Assembly: GCF_000003815.2 (NCBI RefSeq)
Contig: NW_023365777.1
Coordinates: 523,790 to 587,789 of the forward strand
Source of the DNA: Branchiostoma floridae
Lineage: Eukaryota; Chordata; Leptocardii; Amphioxiformes; Branchiostomatidae
Reading direction: 5' to 3'
Length of the DNA: 64,000 bases
In this document: in pieces, positions 40,076 to 52,400 of the stretch
How positions within the stretch are numbered: position 1 is the first letter of the stretch
How the letters are laid out: the number at the start of each line of letters is the position of its first letter
Notes under the pieces: generated by a model
Databases searched by the model: none
Told to the model about the DNA's origin: nothing
What the model saw: only the letters and a program-made list of their open reading frames with translations
Program-made: the position numbers and the translations under genes

Positions 40076-43000
40076 ATGGCGGCGCGCAGTGGTCATCAGA
40101 GAGGAGGTAACGACATATTTCTCTTCTTTACATGTCTTCTGTACTTAAGACATCTTCAGCAACGTCATATTTAGATGTAAGAATTGAGCAAGCTCATAAG
40201 TAATTCCATGAGAACTTATATTCGTTGTTGTTGTTGTTATATTCGGATGCAGAACATCGGAAAAGCGACCTGATTTTGAGGGAGGGGAGGGGGGGTTGGA
40301 TGCTGGTCACGCTTCTTGTAGCGCTCCGTGCCAATTTTGAAATGATCAAAGAAGACCTGATTATAAGTGCATGCCCTGTAGCTAGAGGAGGTCTTCATTA
40401 CGGATATCAGTAAAATTAAGGCGTCCAAAAACATCTACCAATTACGTGATTATTCAAAGAAATCAGATGCTAGCTGGAAGCAGAATAGATTGTAAATATT
40501 TTGGGCTGTTCCAAAAATGTAGAGGGGAGGGAAGAGACCAAATCATAGCTGTCCTACACCACATGCCTTAGCACAATGAGGTTATATAGACACATATTGC
40601 ATATACACTACATAACCACATTGCTTAGCACATATGGCAAACAGGAGAGAATCCTACAGAAATGAAACATTACCACCGTGACCAAGATAATAATATGTAT
40701 ATAGTAACATAACTATATATGTTACCGATCTAGACATATCACCTTTCCAGCAAAAATAAGGAAGAAAATTACATGAGAACTGGCTGATTTTCAAGTAATG
40801 AAAGGTAGATCATAATCATTTAATATCAAAATAAACAGTAACTGTTAGTATAGTTTTGAGTATGTATATTATCTTTATAGATTTTAGATGACAGTAGTAA
40901 TTGCATGCAATGTGATGTTACTTGCAGGACATCACAAACGCAACTATGGAAAGGACAGGGTAAGCCACCAGAAAATCTCCCGCCGGGAGCCAAAGGTAGA
41001 CGAGAACTCCCCCATCATAGCCTCCTTCCGCACGTATCAAGCCTTGCTGGACAGGAAGAACGATAAGTACGAACGTTTGGTGAAGATGAGCAGAGACGTG
41101 ACCATACAGAGCAAGAGAGCCATCTTCCACATCCACAGGATCAATAGGTGAATTTACAGGTTGGGCTTCAGACTGACCCTTGATGCTGTGCTGTGTACCT
41201 CTGTGTATGACGGTTTTTGTTTTGATGTGTTTATCATATATAGATGCTGTATATCAGGGCAGGTCTCATTACAGTGTACTAGTAATATATATATTATATA
41301 GATTTTGAAGGGTAACAAGGACATGGTTGATAGAAGTGATAGAAAATTGATTCCACAGATGGTAAAGTTACATGTAGTTGATCTTGGCTAACTAGTAACA
41401 GCCAACAGACTTTACAGGTCATGAGGTCAATGGAAGAGACTACTAATTAATGGGGAAGTGTATTTTTTGTTCTGTTAAGTCTTTGTTATTATATTTATAT
41501 ATTTTTTCAATATAGTCATATTCTCCGAAGAGTAACAGGAAGTAATCAATATATACAGTGATAATACTAATATTGGAGACAAACAATTTTGATCAAAACT
41601 TTATTTGGACGATCAAGAACAAGACCATATCAGAAAAACATGTGTAGGAGTCTAATCTATAGCTGGTTTCTTGCAGTGGTGTTGACAAGGCCACTGTTCT
41701 GGGAGAGGCAGATGAAAAGTTGATCGCCGTACGTGAGAAGTTATGTCAGATTGCATTGGAGCTGCAGGGGGAAGATCTATACCAGTTCATTAGGGCTGTC
41801 TCACCTGGACTACAGGTAAGTACATGTACTAGTACAATGTTAAGTACATGTACCTCACTTACCCCAATGGCACTTAGAATTAGATACTAGTAGTCTAGTA
41901 CATCTGTTCAATGAAATTAAACTATGTAATTGTGCTACCAATACAAAAGTCGCAATACATGTACAAGGATTAGCAGCCTAACAGTTGGGTTCCCGGTTCC
42001 AATTTGTATGTAAATGCAGACCTCAGGTCAATCCTGGGCAGGGCATCTGGTTGGGGTTGCACCCGTCTTTAAGAAGCGACGTAAAATAGGGGTTCTTTGT
42101 TCTAGGAAGTGCCTTGACCATGTTAAAAGGGAAGCACTATATAATAGTGACCCCTCTCTGTAAAGATAAACCCTGCTACTGAAACAGCAAGGAATCTTGC
42201 TGTCCTTACTGCCACTATGCACTACAACTACAAGGATCAGCTCTTATTCTGAAGAAATAGGTAAATGCCACCAATGACATTAAGAGAACATCTACATCAC
42301 ATCTGGATACCCCCAAATGACCCCGCAAGGGGCAATCTTGTCAAATACGATCCACTCTACAAGCGGCAGCCTGTAAGTCTACAATACTAGGTCACAATGG
42401 TTTTAATCGCTTCACATATGGTGACACATTATGGAACAGCATTATCACACCAAGCCTCAACTACGGTTGCAGTATCTGGGTTCCATCCTCGATTAAGGAC
42501 AAAAACCACCTGGAAAGTACTCAATTCCAGTTTGGTAAATTTCTATTCAGGGCTCCTAATGGTACAAGTAAAGCTACAGTGCTCGGAGAACTAGGTTGGA
42601 AATCTATATCAAGCTTACAAGACAGACTCAGACTAAAATTTTACGATAGACTCATTAAAATGGAAGAGCACAGATGGCCAAAGATGATACTTCTTCAACT
42701 ATTTGGCATGATCAGGACAGGGAAATCTATAACATGGTCCTGGGTCAAACACATGAAGAACCTTCTCACTTCCATAGGTTTGGACCATATATGGTGCAAT
42801 GATTCACCCGTTAACAGACACTGGATAAACTCAGCAATAAGAATACACAACTCTCAGCAATATGACATTTTCCTAAGTAACATGACCTCTTGTAAAGCAA
42901 TGGTATTTAGAAACAAACATGAGCTCAAGCTTGAAGACTATCTTAAAGACCCCATTAGCCCAGAGGAAAGCATATTAAAGTTCAAGGCTAGAGCAGAGGT

Positions 43001-45853
43001 ACTAGAAATGGAGGGGAGGAAACTATCCTGGAAAAGTTACAATGGAAATGGAAACTGTACTAACTGTAACCTGCAAGAACAAGAAACCGTAACTCATTTC
43101 CTACTTATATGCCCCAGTTATTCGAAAGAAAGAATCTCCCTTTTCACCAACCTTGAAGATGAACTAACACGTGCAGGGGGAGTCTTTCTATGGGAAACAT
43201 TCATGTCATGCAATGCCGAAAGAAAGAAAGATCTCCTCTTAGGTTACAAAGGCCCATGGGAATCTATTATAGATATAGGCATGTTAAGAAATTCCTGTAT
43301 GGTCCACTAGAAATTGTAACAAAAATGGAAGTCAAAGTACTCAACACTAGCTTCTCTCAAGATCACTGTCCTCCAACTCCACTCTATTACACTACTCAAC
43401 GTTATGTTTACCATTACGCTTTCGTTCATTTATGTCCATAGCTATACCATAACAATACTGAACCAGTGTTATGATTTGATCTGTTATTATCGATTATCAT
43501 TTATTATGCTATTTTCGCCCATGATCTGGACATGATTTGTCGTCTTAACGTATTTATCTATCTACGTTAACTTTTCCTATAGATAGGCATTGTTAAGAAA
43601 TTCCTGTATACTAAGGCATCATCACTCCACTAGAAAATGTACCAACAGCAATGAAAGTCAAAGTACTCAACACTAGAAAATGTACCAACAGCAATGAAAG
43701 TCAAAGTACTCAACACTAGTTTCTCTCAAGATCCAGCTCCACTCTACTACACTACTCAACGTTATGCTTACCACTACGTTTTTCGTTCAGTCTTATGTTA
43801 ACATACACTTATGTCTATAGCCATACGCTGACAATACCGAACCATTGTAAAGATTTCATTTGTTACCATCCACTATCATTTTGTTATGCTCTTTCTGCTC
43901 ATAATTTGGACATGATTTGTCACCTACTTATTTATTTATATATTTTAACTTATCTTCATTAGAGTTAAGTCACTCTTATGTTATTTGATTTACGTTACTA
44001 CGTACTTGTACTCCCTGCACGCGGCAGTGCCGAATGTGCCGCCGTTTTTAAGGCGAATAAAGTTCAAAGTTCAAAGTTCAAAGTACAAAGTTTTGGCATA
44101 TTGATGTAAAGAAATTTCCCCACATTTATCAGAGTTATTATTTAATTTTCTTTGTTTACCTAGAATAAAACCATCTTGTCATGTTTTCTTCTTTCTTACC
44201 ACAGGAGTACATTGAAGCTGTTGCTTTCCACCACTACTGTCTGGGGCAGGGGCTGGTCAGCTTGACACAAGTGCAGAGTGCCCTGGAGTTTCCAGCCACA
44301 GAAAAGGTCAATACCCTCTAGATCATAGTGCTAGGGAACATTTTTACGCCAAAAAATTATTTTGAGGAGAGGTGTCAAATACTTGTAAAATGTACAATAA
44401 ATTCAAAATTTAAAACTGAATTTATTGCATGTCAGATACTGTAAACGCATTTAAGTTCGCGGGGATTTAATTTCGCGGTAGCAGGAAAAAGGACTTTTTG
44501 TGGTGGTTTTAAGTTCGCCGTAGCACCATGCACTGTAGTCTCTTACTGCCATAGACATTTCTGCATTTACAGTATTTGAAACCTCCCCTTAATACACTAA
44601 GTTCAAGGAATAAGTGATTTTTTATGGAAAAAGTAGTAATTGTGCTGTGTAACTGTTTTAATTATTGTAAGATAAACAATATTGTATTCTGTCTTCTCCC
44701 CTTGACCTCCCCAGACATCTTCACCAGAAGATGGAGACTGCCCGTCCCACCCTGCGGTGACGCTGTACGTACCCCCCGTGGAGTACATGCTGGGCGTGGC
44801 AGACTTCACAGGCGAGCTGATGCGGCTGTGCATCACCAGTGTGAGCAGTGGGGACATGGAGCTCCCCTTCCAGCTGTGTCAGTTCATGCGGGAGGTTGGT
44901 TGGTTTCAACCTTTATTTAGGCCATGTTGATTTAATTATATGGATTACATAGATTCTTCATTCTTGTTCGTTGAAATTAGTATATGTTTTTCGATATTTT
45001 TTCCACAGTATATATTTGATTTTATCAAGCTGCTTTGTACAATTTAGAGTATGGTTGAAAACTTTTTTATTTTGGGAAATTGCCAAACATTGATGCGCAC
45101 GTGGATGTCATCCATATTAATCAAATCAACATGGCCTTATTCAGGAGAATAAGGCCTGCAGGTTGCTTTTCATTGAGGTCCTGAGGGAGGTAGGGGTCAG
45201 ATAAAATGAATGCGTATAACAGAAATACATTACATTGAGTCCAAATGAATCGATCAAGATATGTCACTACGTATGCATGGTACAAAACATTAGTAGGGGG
45301 AAAGCTCAGTGTTGTCCATGTCCGTTTGTTTTGGTCATTTCTTTTACTTCAAGAGTCTCTTAACGCAGTCTTCAAAGTGGCGTTGGTGTGGCACAACTGG
45401 TAGAGCATTCAGCTTGGAATCAAAAGGTCCCGAGTTCGATACTCGACCTTACGGTGGAATGATGCCCACGTGGCCACTGACTGAGCCTCTTTGGCTAATC
45501 TGTCTGCATCAATGTGGTGTGTGCGCGGTTAGTTTGACGTCGTCCTTTCACAGGAAGTCTAATTTGCCAACATCTGCACATTGACTTCCACCAAGAACCG
45601 TTGAATTTTTTTTATTAACTGGTATTTGTTTTTTCTAACACAGGTGTACCATGGCTTCAGCTCCTTCAGCCATGCGGGGTCCTGGGAGCTGTCTCGGAAG
45701 ATGCACACCCTGAGACAGAGCCTACACAAGGTGGAGAATGCCTGCTACACCCTGCAGGTGCGCGGACTGGAAATCCCCAAACACATGCTGGCTGACGTCT
45801 TCGGCTCGGCAGACTCGGAGGACACAGGGGAGAGAAGGAGTGACATATCATGA
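40076..45853 (+). CDS. TSNAX: translin-associated factor X (TRAX)
   Basis: Six exons in phase: 40076-40106, 40928-41147, 41677-41815, 44205-44306, 44715-44894, 45644-45853 (782 nt plus closing to 260 codons plus stop). TRAX partners translin in the C3PO complex, an octameric endoribonuclease that removes the passenger strand in RNA interference and trims tRNA leaders, and it has DNA/RNA-binding roles in cytoplasm and nucleus. Diagnostic stretches are [26 protein letters not shown]-like [36 protein letters not shown] (which supplies acidic nuclease residues in the family), [19 protein letters not shown] and [20 protein letters not shown]. Length is slightly under the ~290-residue vertebrate protein, mainly at the termini. 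The start [10 protein letters not shown] is in a short GC-rich first exon. A poly(A) signal AATAAA is at 46721-46726. Intron 3 hosts a LINE fragment. Donor GTTGGT at 44895 is weak but keeps phase. Confidence 0.93.
42260..44090 (+). mobile_element. 3' end of a non-LTR retrotransposon (LINE) in TSNAX intron 3
   Basis: An open frame from about 42355 to 43310 encodes the C-terminal part of a LINE polyprotein: [32 protein letters not shown] and a late CCHC-like cluster CTNCNL ... [13 protein letters not shown], as found after the reverse-transcriptase domain. The reverse transcriptase itself is missing, so the copy is 5'-truncated. A non-coding 3' tail contains an imperfect duplication (GAAAGTCAAAGTACTCAACA repeated at about 43330, 43645 and 43695) and ends in short tandem TTCAAAG repeats (44055-44085), typical of self-priming LINEs. 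Same orientation as TSNAX. Confidence 0.8.
44436..44576. mobile_element. MITE with TACTGTAAA-CGCATTTAAGTTCGCGG ends (copy 1)
   Basis: Starts TACTGTAAACGCATTTAAG and ends CTGCATTTACAGTA, with internal GATTTAATTTCGCGGTAGC shared with the element at 58106-58306. Lies in TSNAX intron 4. Confidence 0.75.
44918..45140. mobile_element. MITE with TTAGGCCATGTTGATT ends (copy 1)
   Basis: Left end TTAGGCCATGTTGATTTAAT and right end AATCAAATCAACATGGCCTTAT are inverted, enclosing TATGGAT...ATCCATATT. It begins 23 bp after the end of TSNAX exon 5. A second copy is at 50291-50660. Confidence 0.8.
45378..45450 (+). repeat. tRNA-derived SINE-like unit
   Basis: A box ACTGGTAGAGCATTCAGC (from 45397) and B box CGAGTTCGATACTC (45431-45444) with tRNA-like spacing. 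The preceding GTGGTGTGGCACA lacks a matching acceptor stem. Lies in TSNAX intron 5. Confidence 0.6.
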
Positions 45854-48800
45854 TTGGGGGGGACAGTCCCATTTTCTGACACCTTTAACTTCAAGTTTAT
45901 GTTCCCACACTCCTATGTTCTGCAACCATATGTTCCGTCACCCATAGGTTCTGACAACCCTATCTGGCACCTGAGTGTGTTCTGACACCACTTTGTTCCA
46001 ATACCCCTATCTAAAGGCTAGAGGTGTGGAAACATAGAGGTGTAACTTACACCTCTGTTTCCGCACCTCTAACCTTTAGATAGTGGTATTGGAACAAAGT
46101 GGTGTAACCATCATGCTTTACATTGAATTCAGTCTTCCAACTGTAACTTAAGCTTCATGAGGCTTTTTCTTTTGAAGCCTACATAAAAAAATTTAGGCTT
46201 GCATATTGAACTTGTAATGTAAATACACTTTTATAACAGGTTGGTTCCCTGTAAAATGCTTGTTGAAATTGGTACATGGCTCTGCAGAGTAGTTTTAGAT
46301 GTTGAGATTGACCATATATACATGTACACTCAGTCTGATACATTTTGTATGTTTCACTTTGATACCAACCCATTGGCTATTTTGCTCTGTTGGAAAGACA
46401 AAACTTTTGGGTACGATTTGAAAGTATAATTTATGTACATTTATACAGTTAAGCTCCTGTTAAGAATACTATCAATATTAATGCTGCCAAGGAATAAGTA
46501 ATTCCATGGAAAGAAGGTATCGTTATGAGGGATTTTTCATCCACTATACTGTACATGTATTGTTGTATCATTTTTTTTTTTGGGGGGGGGGAGAAACTGC
46601 TGTAATTTAATCTCCCAAAAATGATGTACCTGTTTTGAGATTTCTTGATGATAACTTTTAGGTAGTCTGAAATTGAGTGCCCTTGGTACACCATGTTATT
46701 TTGGACTGCATTCTGCATACAATAAAGAAAGGTCAAGTTACATGTAAAGGTAGTTCCATAGTCTTTTTGAAGCCGTATGGGTTGTTATTCCACTGTTTGG
46801 AGGGGATGGTATTGGAAGGTGGAGCTCATCACTCCTCTAGGAGTAGTATCAGTTTCATACTATTGGCCGAGTATAGAAAGTTATGATTTGAAAAAAAAAG
46901 TTACAATTTGATATAAAAAAATTCCAGTGAAGTAAAATAAACAATGAAGAATGCACCTCACTGTAGGTAACAATACTGCTTTTTAATTTTATTACCAGGG
47001 TATGTTTTCTAAACAAGTGGAATGTACCGATCAGTACACACAATCATCATGCTCTATTTCTTCTTACAAATCTGTAAAACGAACACCATCATTGTCAAGA
47101 AAGCACAGAAGTTGCTCAATACATTGATAAGGGTTCTAGGTCATAAAAAGGATAATCAGTAGAGCAGTACATACAACCCCTTCTTGTAAATACATGTACA
47201 TGTATAACCTACTACTGACATGGCAAGGAAACTTGCTGCCTTATGTGCCACTAGGCACTATGAGGGTGGAAACAAACACATTGCCAAAAGTGGCAAAGCC
47301 GCATCCTCGCAATACGGGGTACATCACGATCACGCTATCTCTGTAATGTATGCTGAAATGATGATACACCTTACCCTGTAACTACTTGTTACATAATGTC
47401 AGAAACACACAATCATGTACTATGGCTGCAGTTTTGCTATCTCCCTCTAGAGGGCCCCCCACGTTTGCCCTCACAGTCAGACCATTGCTGTGCCTTGTTC
47501 AATCATACGGACTTCGTATATGTCACATGGGTAGCATATTTATTGAGAAAGTAATAATTGTAAAAAGGGAAGAAACTCTTGTTGAAAGTTTTGGCTCTGT
47601 CTGATACAAATTCTGTGAGCTATACATGAAGCGGGAAAGTAAAAAAAAAATCAAAACTCAATGAGTCAAGTAAATCGACGCTGTCACATTTTCTGAATAC
47701 AATATAAAAACTGCGTTATCTGTTTTGAGCCAAAATCTTGAAAAATCTTTCGGTTTTGCCAAGCACAATGCTCTTCCTGGAACAGTCAACGTGTTAAAAC
47801 ATTACATTTTCCAATTACTGTAATTCACTTTATCTTCACGGTACCAAATTTTCACGGTCTGAGAAAATTGAACTTGTTCTCGGAACTAAATGTTCACTGT
47901 CGAGGCAAGTGCACATGAAAAAAGTCTGTGAATTATTTTTTATCGGTAATGATAAGTTCACGTTACAGTCGTCACCGTGAAAACCGTGAACATAACTGCT
48001 TACAGTACATTGAAAAAATCAGGAATTACAGTATAGTTTAACCTGCTCTCTAATCTTGTCCTCTAGAGCTTAACATGTTGCTTGAGTTGGTGCATACACA
48101 GTCATGTAACTCTTAGATCCTTCTTTAAAATACCATGGACTCTATGTACACAGAAAATCTCATCTTAATGTTAGATACATGTACTGTCAAAAAACACAAA
48201 AAAGTCTGCCAATAATGTTCTTATACAACTTTTGACACAATGTATGACCAGTAAACTGGAAATATGCATAAAATTCACAAGGGGTTTGAATAATTTTCTT
48301 GTTAACTGTAAATGACTGTATTGGTCTGAAGGTCCTATGCAGGTAATCTCTTCGCTATTATTTTACTGCTGGGGTTTAGTTTAACATCTAAAGTTCACTC
48401 ACAACACTGACCTGACAGACTTTTCTACATAATACAAGTACAAAGAACTGACTACAATAATTATCTACATTGTGCACTATAGTCTTATACCTTCAGAATT
48501 CACATATCTTGAATTTTTTTAGTTTTTGTAGCTGTAAGCTGCCAGATATGATCTGTCATAGCCAACTTCAAGTTGATACAAACTAATGTTGATATGAATG
48601 GAAAGTTATGTGGATAAACATAGCTTATTTGTGGCCACTGCGTTGACATGTATTTCATTGCAGGGCTACCCCCAGTTTCCACTTTTTATACCTCCTTCTC
48701 ATTTGTGATGTGTGGGGATGTTTGAACAAAACTTGTTGCTGTCACTTCTAACTGTAAGCTTAAAAGCTCATGAAAATATATTTTCCTGTCATGAATTAAA

Positions 48801-49444
48801 TTCTTTGGATGGACATGGTGAAATATTTCTCTTTCCCAACAAGCAAATTTCTGCCTTTCAAAGGAGGGATGGGACCTGGAGACAACCCTGCTTTGTGGCT
48901 ATCCTCAACCTGTTTACAGAAAACGACCAGCAAACAGGTTTATTGCAGTAGTACGGCACGGGTACAGTGGTCATACATCTTGTGATATGAGGCTAAGGAA
49001 ATTTCTACAAATTTTTATATACGGGGAAGGTGAGTAGATGTATTCCGTATGTACTATTGTCCATTGACTAATACATGTACATGATTGTATACTAAATACA
49101 AATGTACATGTCAAAGTAGAGATTGCAAACTGGCAGAATCAGTGATTCTGCCGATAGAGATCACAGTTGGAGTCTCTGTGGACTGAGGTTGCAATCACGA
49201 TCTTTGCCAGTACAATCAGCAATTTTACCAGACTATGCTGTTAACTGAGTCAGAGTTTCTTCTGATTGCTACCTCTACCGATAATAGTGCTGATTCTACC
49301 AAATTGCAATCTCTACCAAAACAGATACAAACATGACTGTATAATGTAGTTCATCATAAAATATCAGTAGTGCACAGAAAAGATAGTGTTAAAATCAACG
49401 AAACAAAATCTCATACAGTACCACATTCCGAGCGATAAAAAAAG
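45854..49444. other. convergent intergenic region between TSNAX and APLF
   Basis: Contains the presumed TSNAX 3' UTR (AATAAA at 46721-46726), a palindrome at 45990-46103, and a 47815-48010 stretch with repeated TTCACGGT / ACCGTGAA words that looks like a decayed inverted-repeat element. A short repeat (GCAAGGAAACTTGCTGCC ... CACTAGGCACTA, about 47225) resembles one at about 42180. No coding exon or RNA gene is evident. Confidence 0.5.
45990..46103. repeat. long hairpin/palindrome in TSNAX 3' region
   Basis: CCTATCTAAAGGCTAGAGGTGTGGAAACATAGAGGTGTAA is mirrored by TTACACCTCTGTTTCCGCACCTCTAACCTTTAGATAG, extending outward to TTTGTTCCAATACC / GGTATTGGAACAAA. Arms are about 55 bp with few mismatches and a negligible loop; likely a foldback MITE that would form a stable RNA hairpin if within the 3' UTR. 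Confidence 0.8.
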
Positions 49445-52400
49445 CTAGGTGGGCTGTTGAAGTTTCTTGCTGGTGACGAATCGTCTTGCTTCTTTCTTCA
49501 GATGCTTCAACTCTTCTATCTCTTCATCATCGGGTTCCCAGTCAGAGTCCTCATCCTACAGTAAATTGAAAGGCTTGAAATTCATTTTGAGGAAAACGAG
49601 GGGTGCACGTTCAATAAGTTTGTGGCCTGATCCTGAAAAAAGTTGCACAGTTCAAATTTCAGGGCATTATTATGTCAAATAAAGTCTTACACCAAATTTC
49701 AAATCGTTGTGATAATTACTTTCCAGTAGGAATCCTTTTGAAAACCAGTATTGTGTATTAAACTTGTGATAAGAAAAACGAGGATAAATTGTGTGGGTCA
49801 TGTTCCTCATGCCATAAAATAAAGAAGACATTGTCGAGAAGTTTGAAGAGGATCCCTGCATTCAACTAGAAAGAAGTGGGTATTTGACTTTCAGTAGATC
49901 AAGTTGCCCTGCACATTTCTTTTTGTTGCCTGTAAAGTAATGACCATGATTTGAATTCAGTTAGACATTTTTAAACTTAAGGCTTTATAGCATACGATTA
50001 TGCCCACAAATTTGAGTTGTGTACCTTTCTTCTTTGTGACTTGTGTCTTATGACTTGACAAGTGCTTCAAGGTGTGTAAGATGCATATCATGTTATACAC
50101 AGGACTCTAAGATGACACTCATCAATATTTGATAAAGATGACTTGCATGATAATGGCTCTACGACAATAACGTTAATGACCCACTTTCCTTTGGTGTATA
50201 CAGTGTCTCTCATAAGGCATGGTTGGTTCCTATAACCACTAAATAAACAGCCGTGTTTGCTTCGCTCACTTGGTAGTTTTATTCTGTGGTTAGGCCATGT
50301 TGATATATGGATGCCAATTTGTATCAAAGCAAATGCAAGTGTGCAAAAGAAAAGTTTGTCATGATGAACTCTAAGTGGTCAGGAAGGTTGACTACATGTA
50401 TGGTATACCTGCCAATTGAGTTAAACTTTTCATTTCGTTTTTTTTCTTCCTCTTCCTCTTTGACTTTGGAATTGACTTTGGCACTATACAACATTAGCAT
50501 TCAGTTTTCCAATATTTTCTTTCTCTTTGAGGCATATATTTTGCCATTTTCAGCTGCTTTGTTTGTTTTAAAGTATGGTAAAAAAATTCTGTTTTCTGAA
50601 TTGTTGAAAAATTGAAGCATGCACAGATGTCATCCATACAATCCAGTCAACATGGCCTTATATGACCAGCCTTATGAAACCATATACACCTCTGGCAGGT
50701 TAACAAAGCATACATTGTTCACCTGTCCAGCCCCATAACTGGATTGTTCTGAAGCTTCCTCGTCTTCATCAGCCAGGAAACTGTCGTTGTAGTCGTAAGT
50801 GTTGGGCAGACCATCATCATCGCTCTCTCTCTTCTGTCCTGCACCTCCTATAGAGTATAATGAAAATCATGGTTTATTCAGTTGAGGATATCTGTATCTG
50901 TATCTGTATCTATATAGCCGGTATAACCGCCGTTCGGCGTAACACACCAGCTTCGCAGGCACGCGGCGCGGCAGCAGCTGGTTATATTACACCGAACGAC
51001 TCATTACATCTACCTTTTGCACATCTATCTGCAAGCGTTCTTTAAAACTACCCAGAGAAGATGCCGCTACTGTACTTGGTGATAACAAATTCCACTCTAC
51101 GATAGTTCTGGGAAAGTACGAATTTTTGAACACATCAATCCTAGGTTGGTAACTCTGGTATTTGAATGCATGACTCTTTCTTGTTCTTTTTTGAGCTGGT
51201 ATTAGATACTTATCAGTTGGTACGTCCACCAGTTTATTGGTCATTTTGTACATCATGGAAAGTCTGGACATTTTCCTTCTATCTTCAAGTGACATCCACT
51301 GCAAATCTGTTTTCATTTTGGTAACACTAGAATCCCTGTTATAGTTGTTTGTGCAGAATCGGGCAGCTTGGTTCTGTACCCTTTCAAGTTTATCTTTGTC
51401 TTTCTTTGTATACGGGTCCCATACTGTAGCGGCATACTCAAGGTTAGGTCTTACTAGTGACGTGTATGCAAGTGATTTTACCCTGGTTGGGCATGCCCAC
51501 AAGTTGCGTTTGATTACTCCCAATGTCTGTTTAGCCTTGGTTGTTATTTTGTTAACATGGACACCCCACTTCAGTCCAGTTGTTAATGTAACACCCAGGT
51601 ATGGGTGGGTTTTTGTGGTTTCTAATGCCTGACCACAAAACTGGTAAGGGGAAACTTTTGGTGTTCGTTTGTTCGTTATGTGCATGATATAGCACTTATC
51701 AGGATTGAACTGCATAAGCCATTTCCTTTGCCATTCTTCCAGGGTGTTCAGATCTTTCTGAAGAACTTGTGAATCATTTTGTGTGGATACCTCTATATAT
51801 AACAGACAATCATCGGCGAATAACCTCACACTTGAATCGAGCTGGTCTGGCAAGTCGTTTATGTACAAGAGGAAGAGCAATGGTCCCAGCACAGTCCCTT
51901 GTGGAACTCCCGACGCTACTTTAACTGGAGCTGAGGCCTTCCCTTCCACCACTACCGTTTGCTCTCTATTCGTCAGGAAAGCCTTCAGCCAGTTAAGTGT
52001 AGTACCTTGAATTCCATAGAACTCCAGTTTTGATATGAGTCTGCTATGTGGGACTTTATCGAAGGCTTTAGTGAAATCGAGTATTGCTAGATCCACCTGT
52101 CTTTTATTGTTCAGTGCCCCAGCTATGTCGTGAACTGTTAAAATAAGCTGTGTTTCTGTGGATCGCTTTGCTCTGAAACCATGCTGGTAGTCCGTTAGTA
52201 TATTGTGGCCTTCTAAGTGTTTCATGATATGGCTGTGGATAATGTGTTCCAGTAGCTTACAGGAAATACTGGTGAGTGAAACAGGTCTGTAGTTACTAGG
52301 GATCGCTCTATCTCCCTTTTTGAAAATGGCGCATATATTTGCATCTCTCCAGTCTTTGGGGATTTCTCCTGTGTCAAGCGATTGTTGGAAAATGTTGGTT

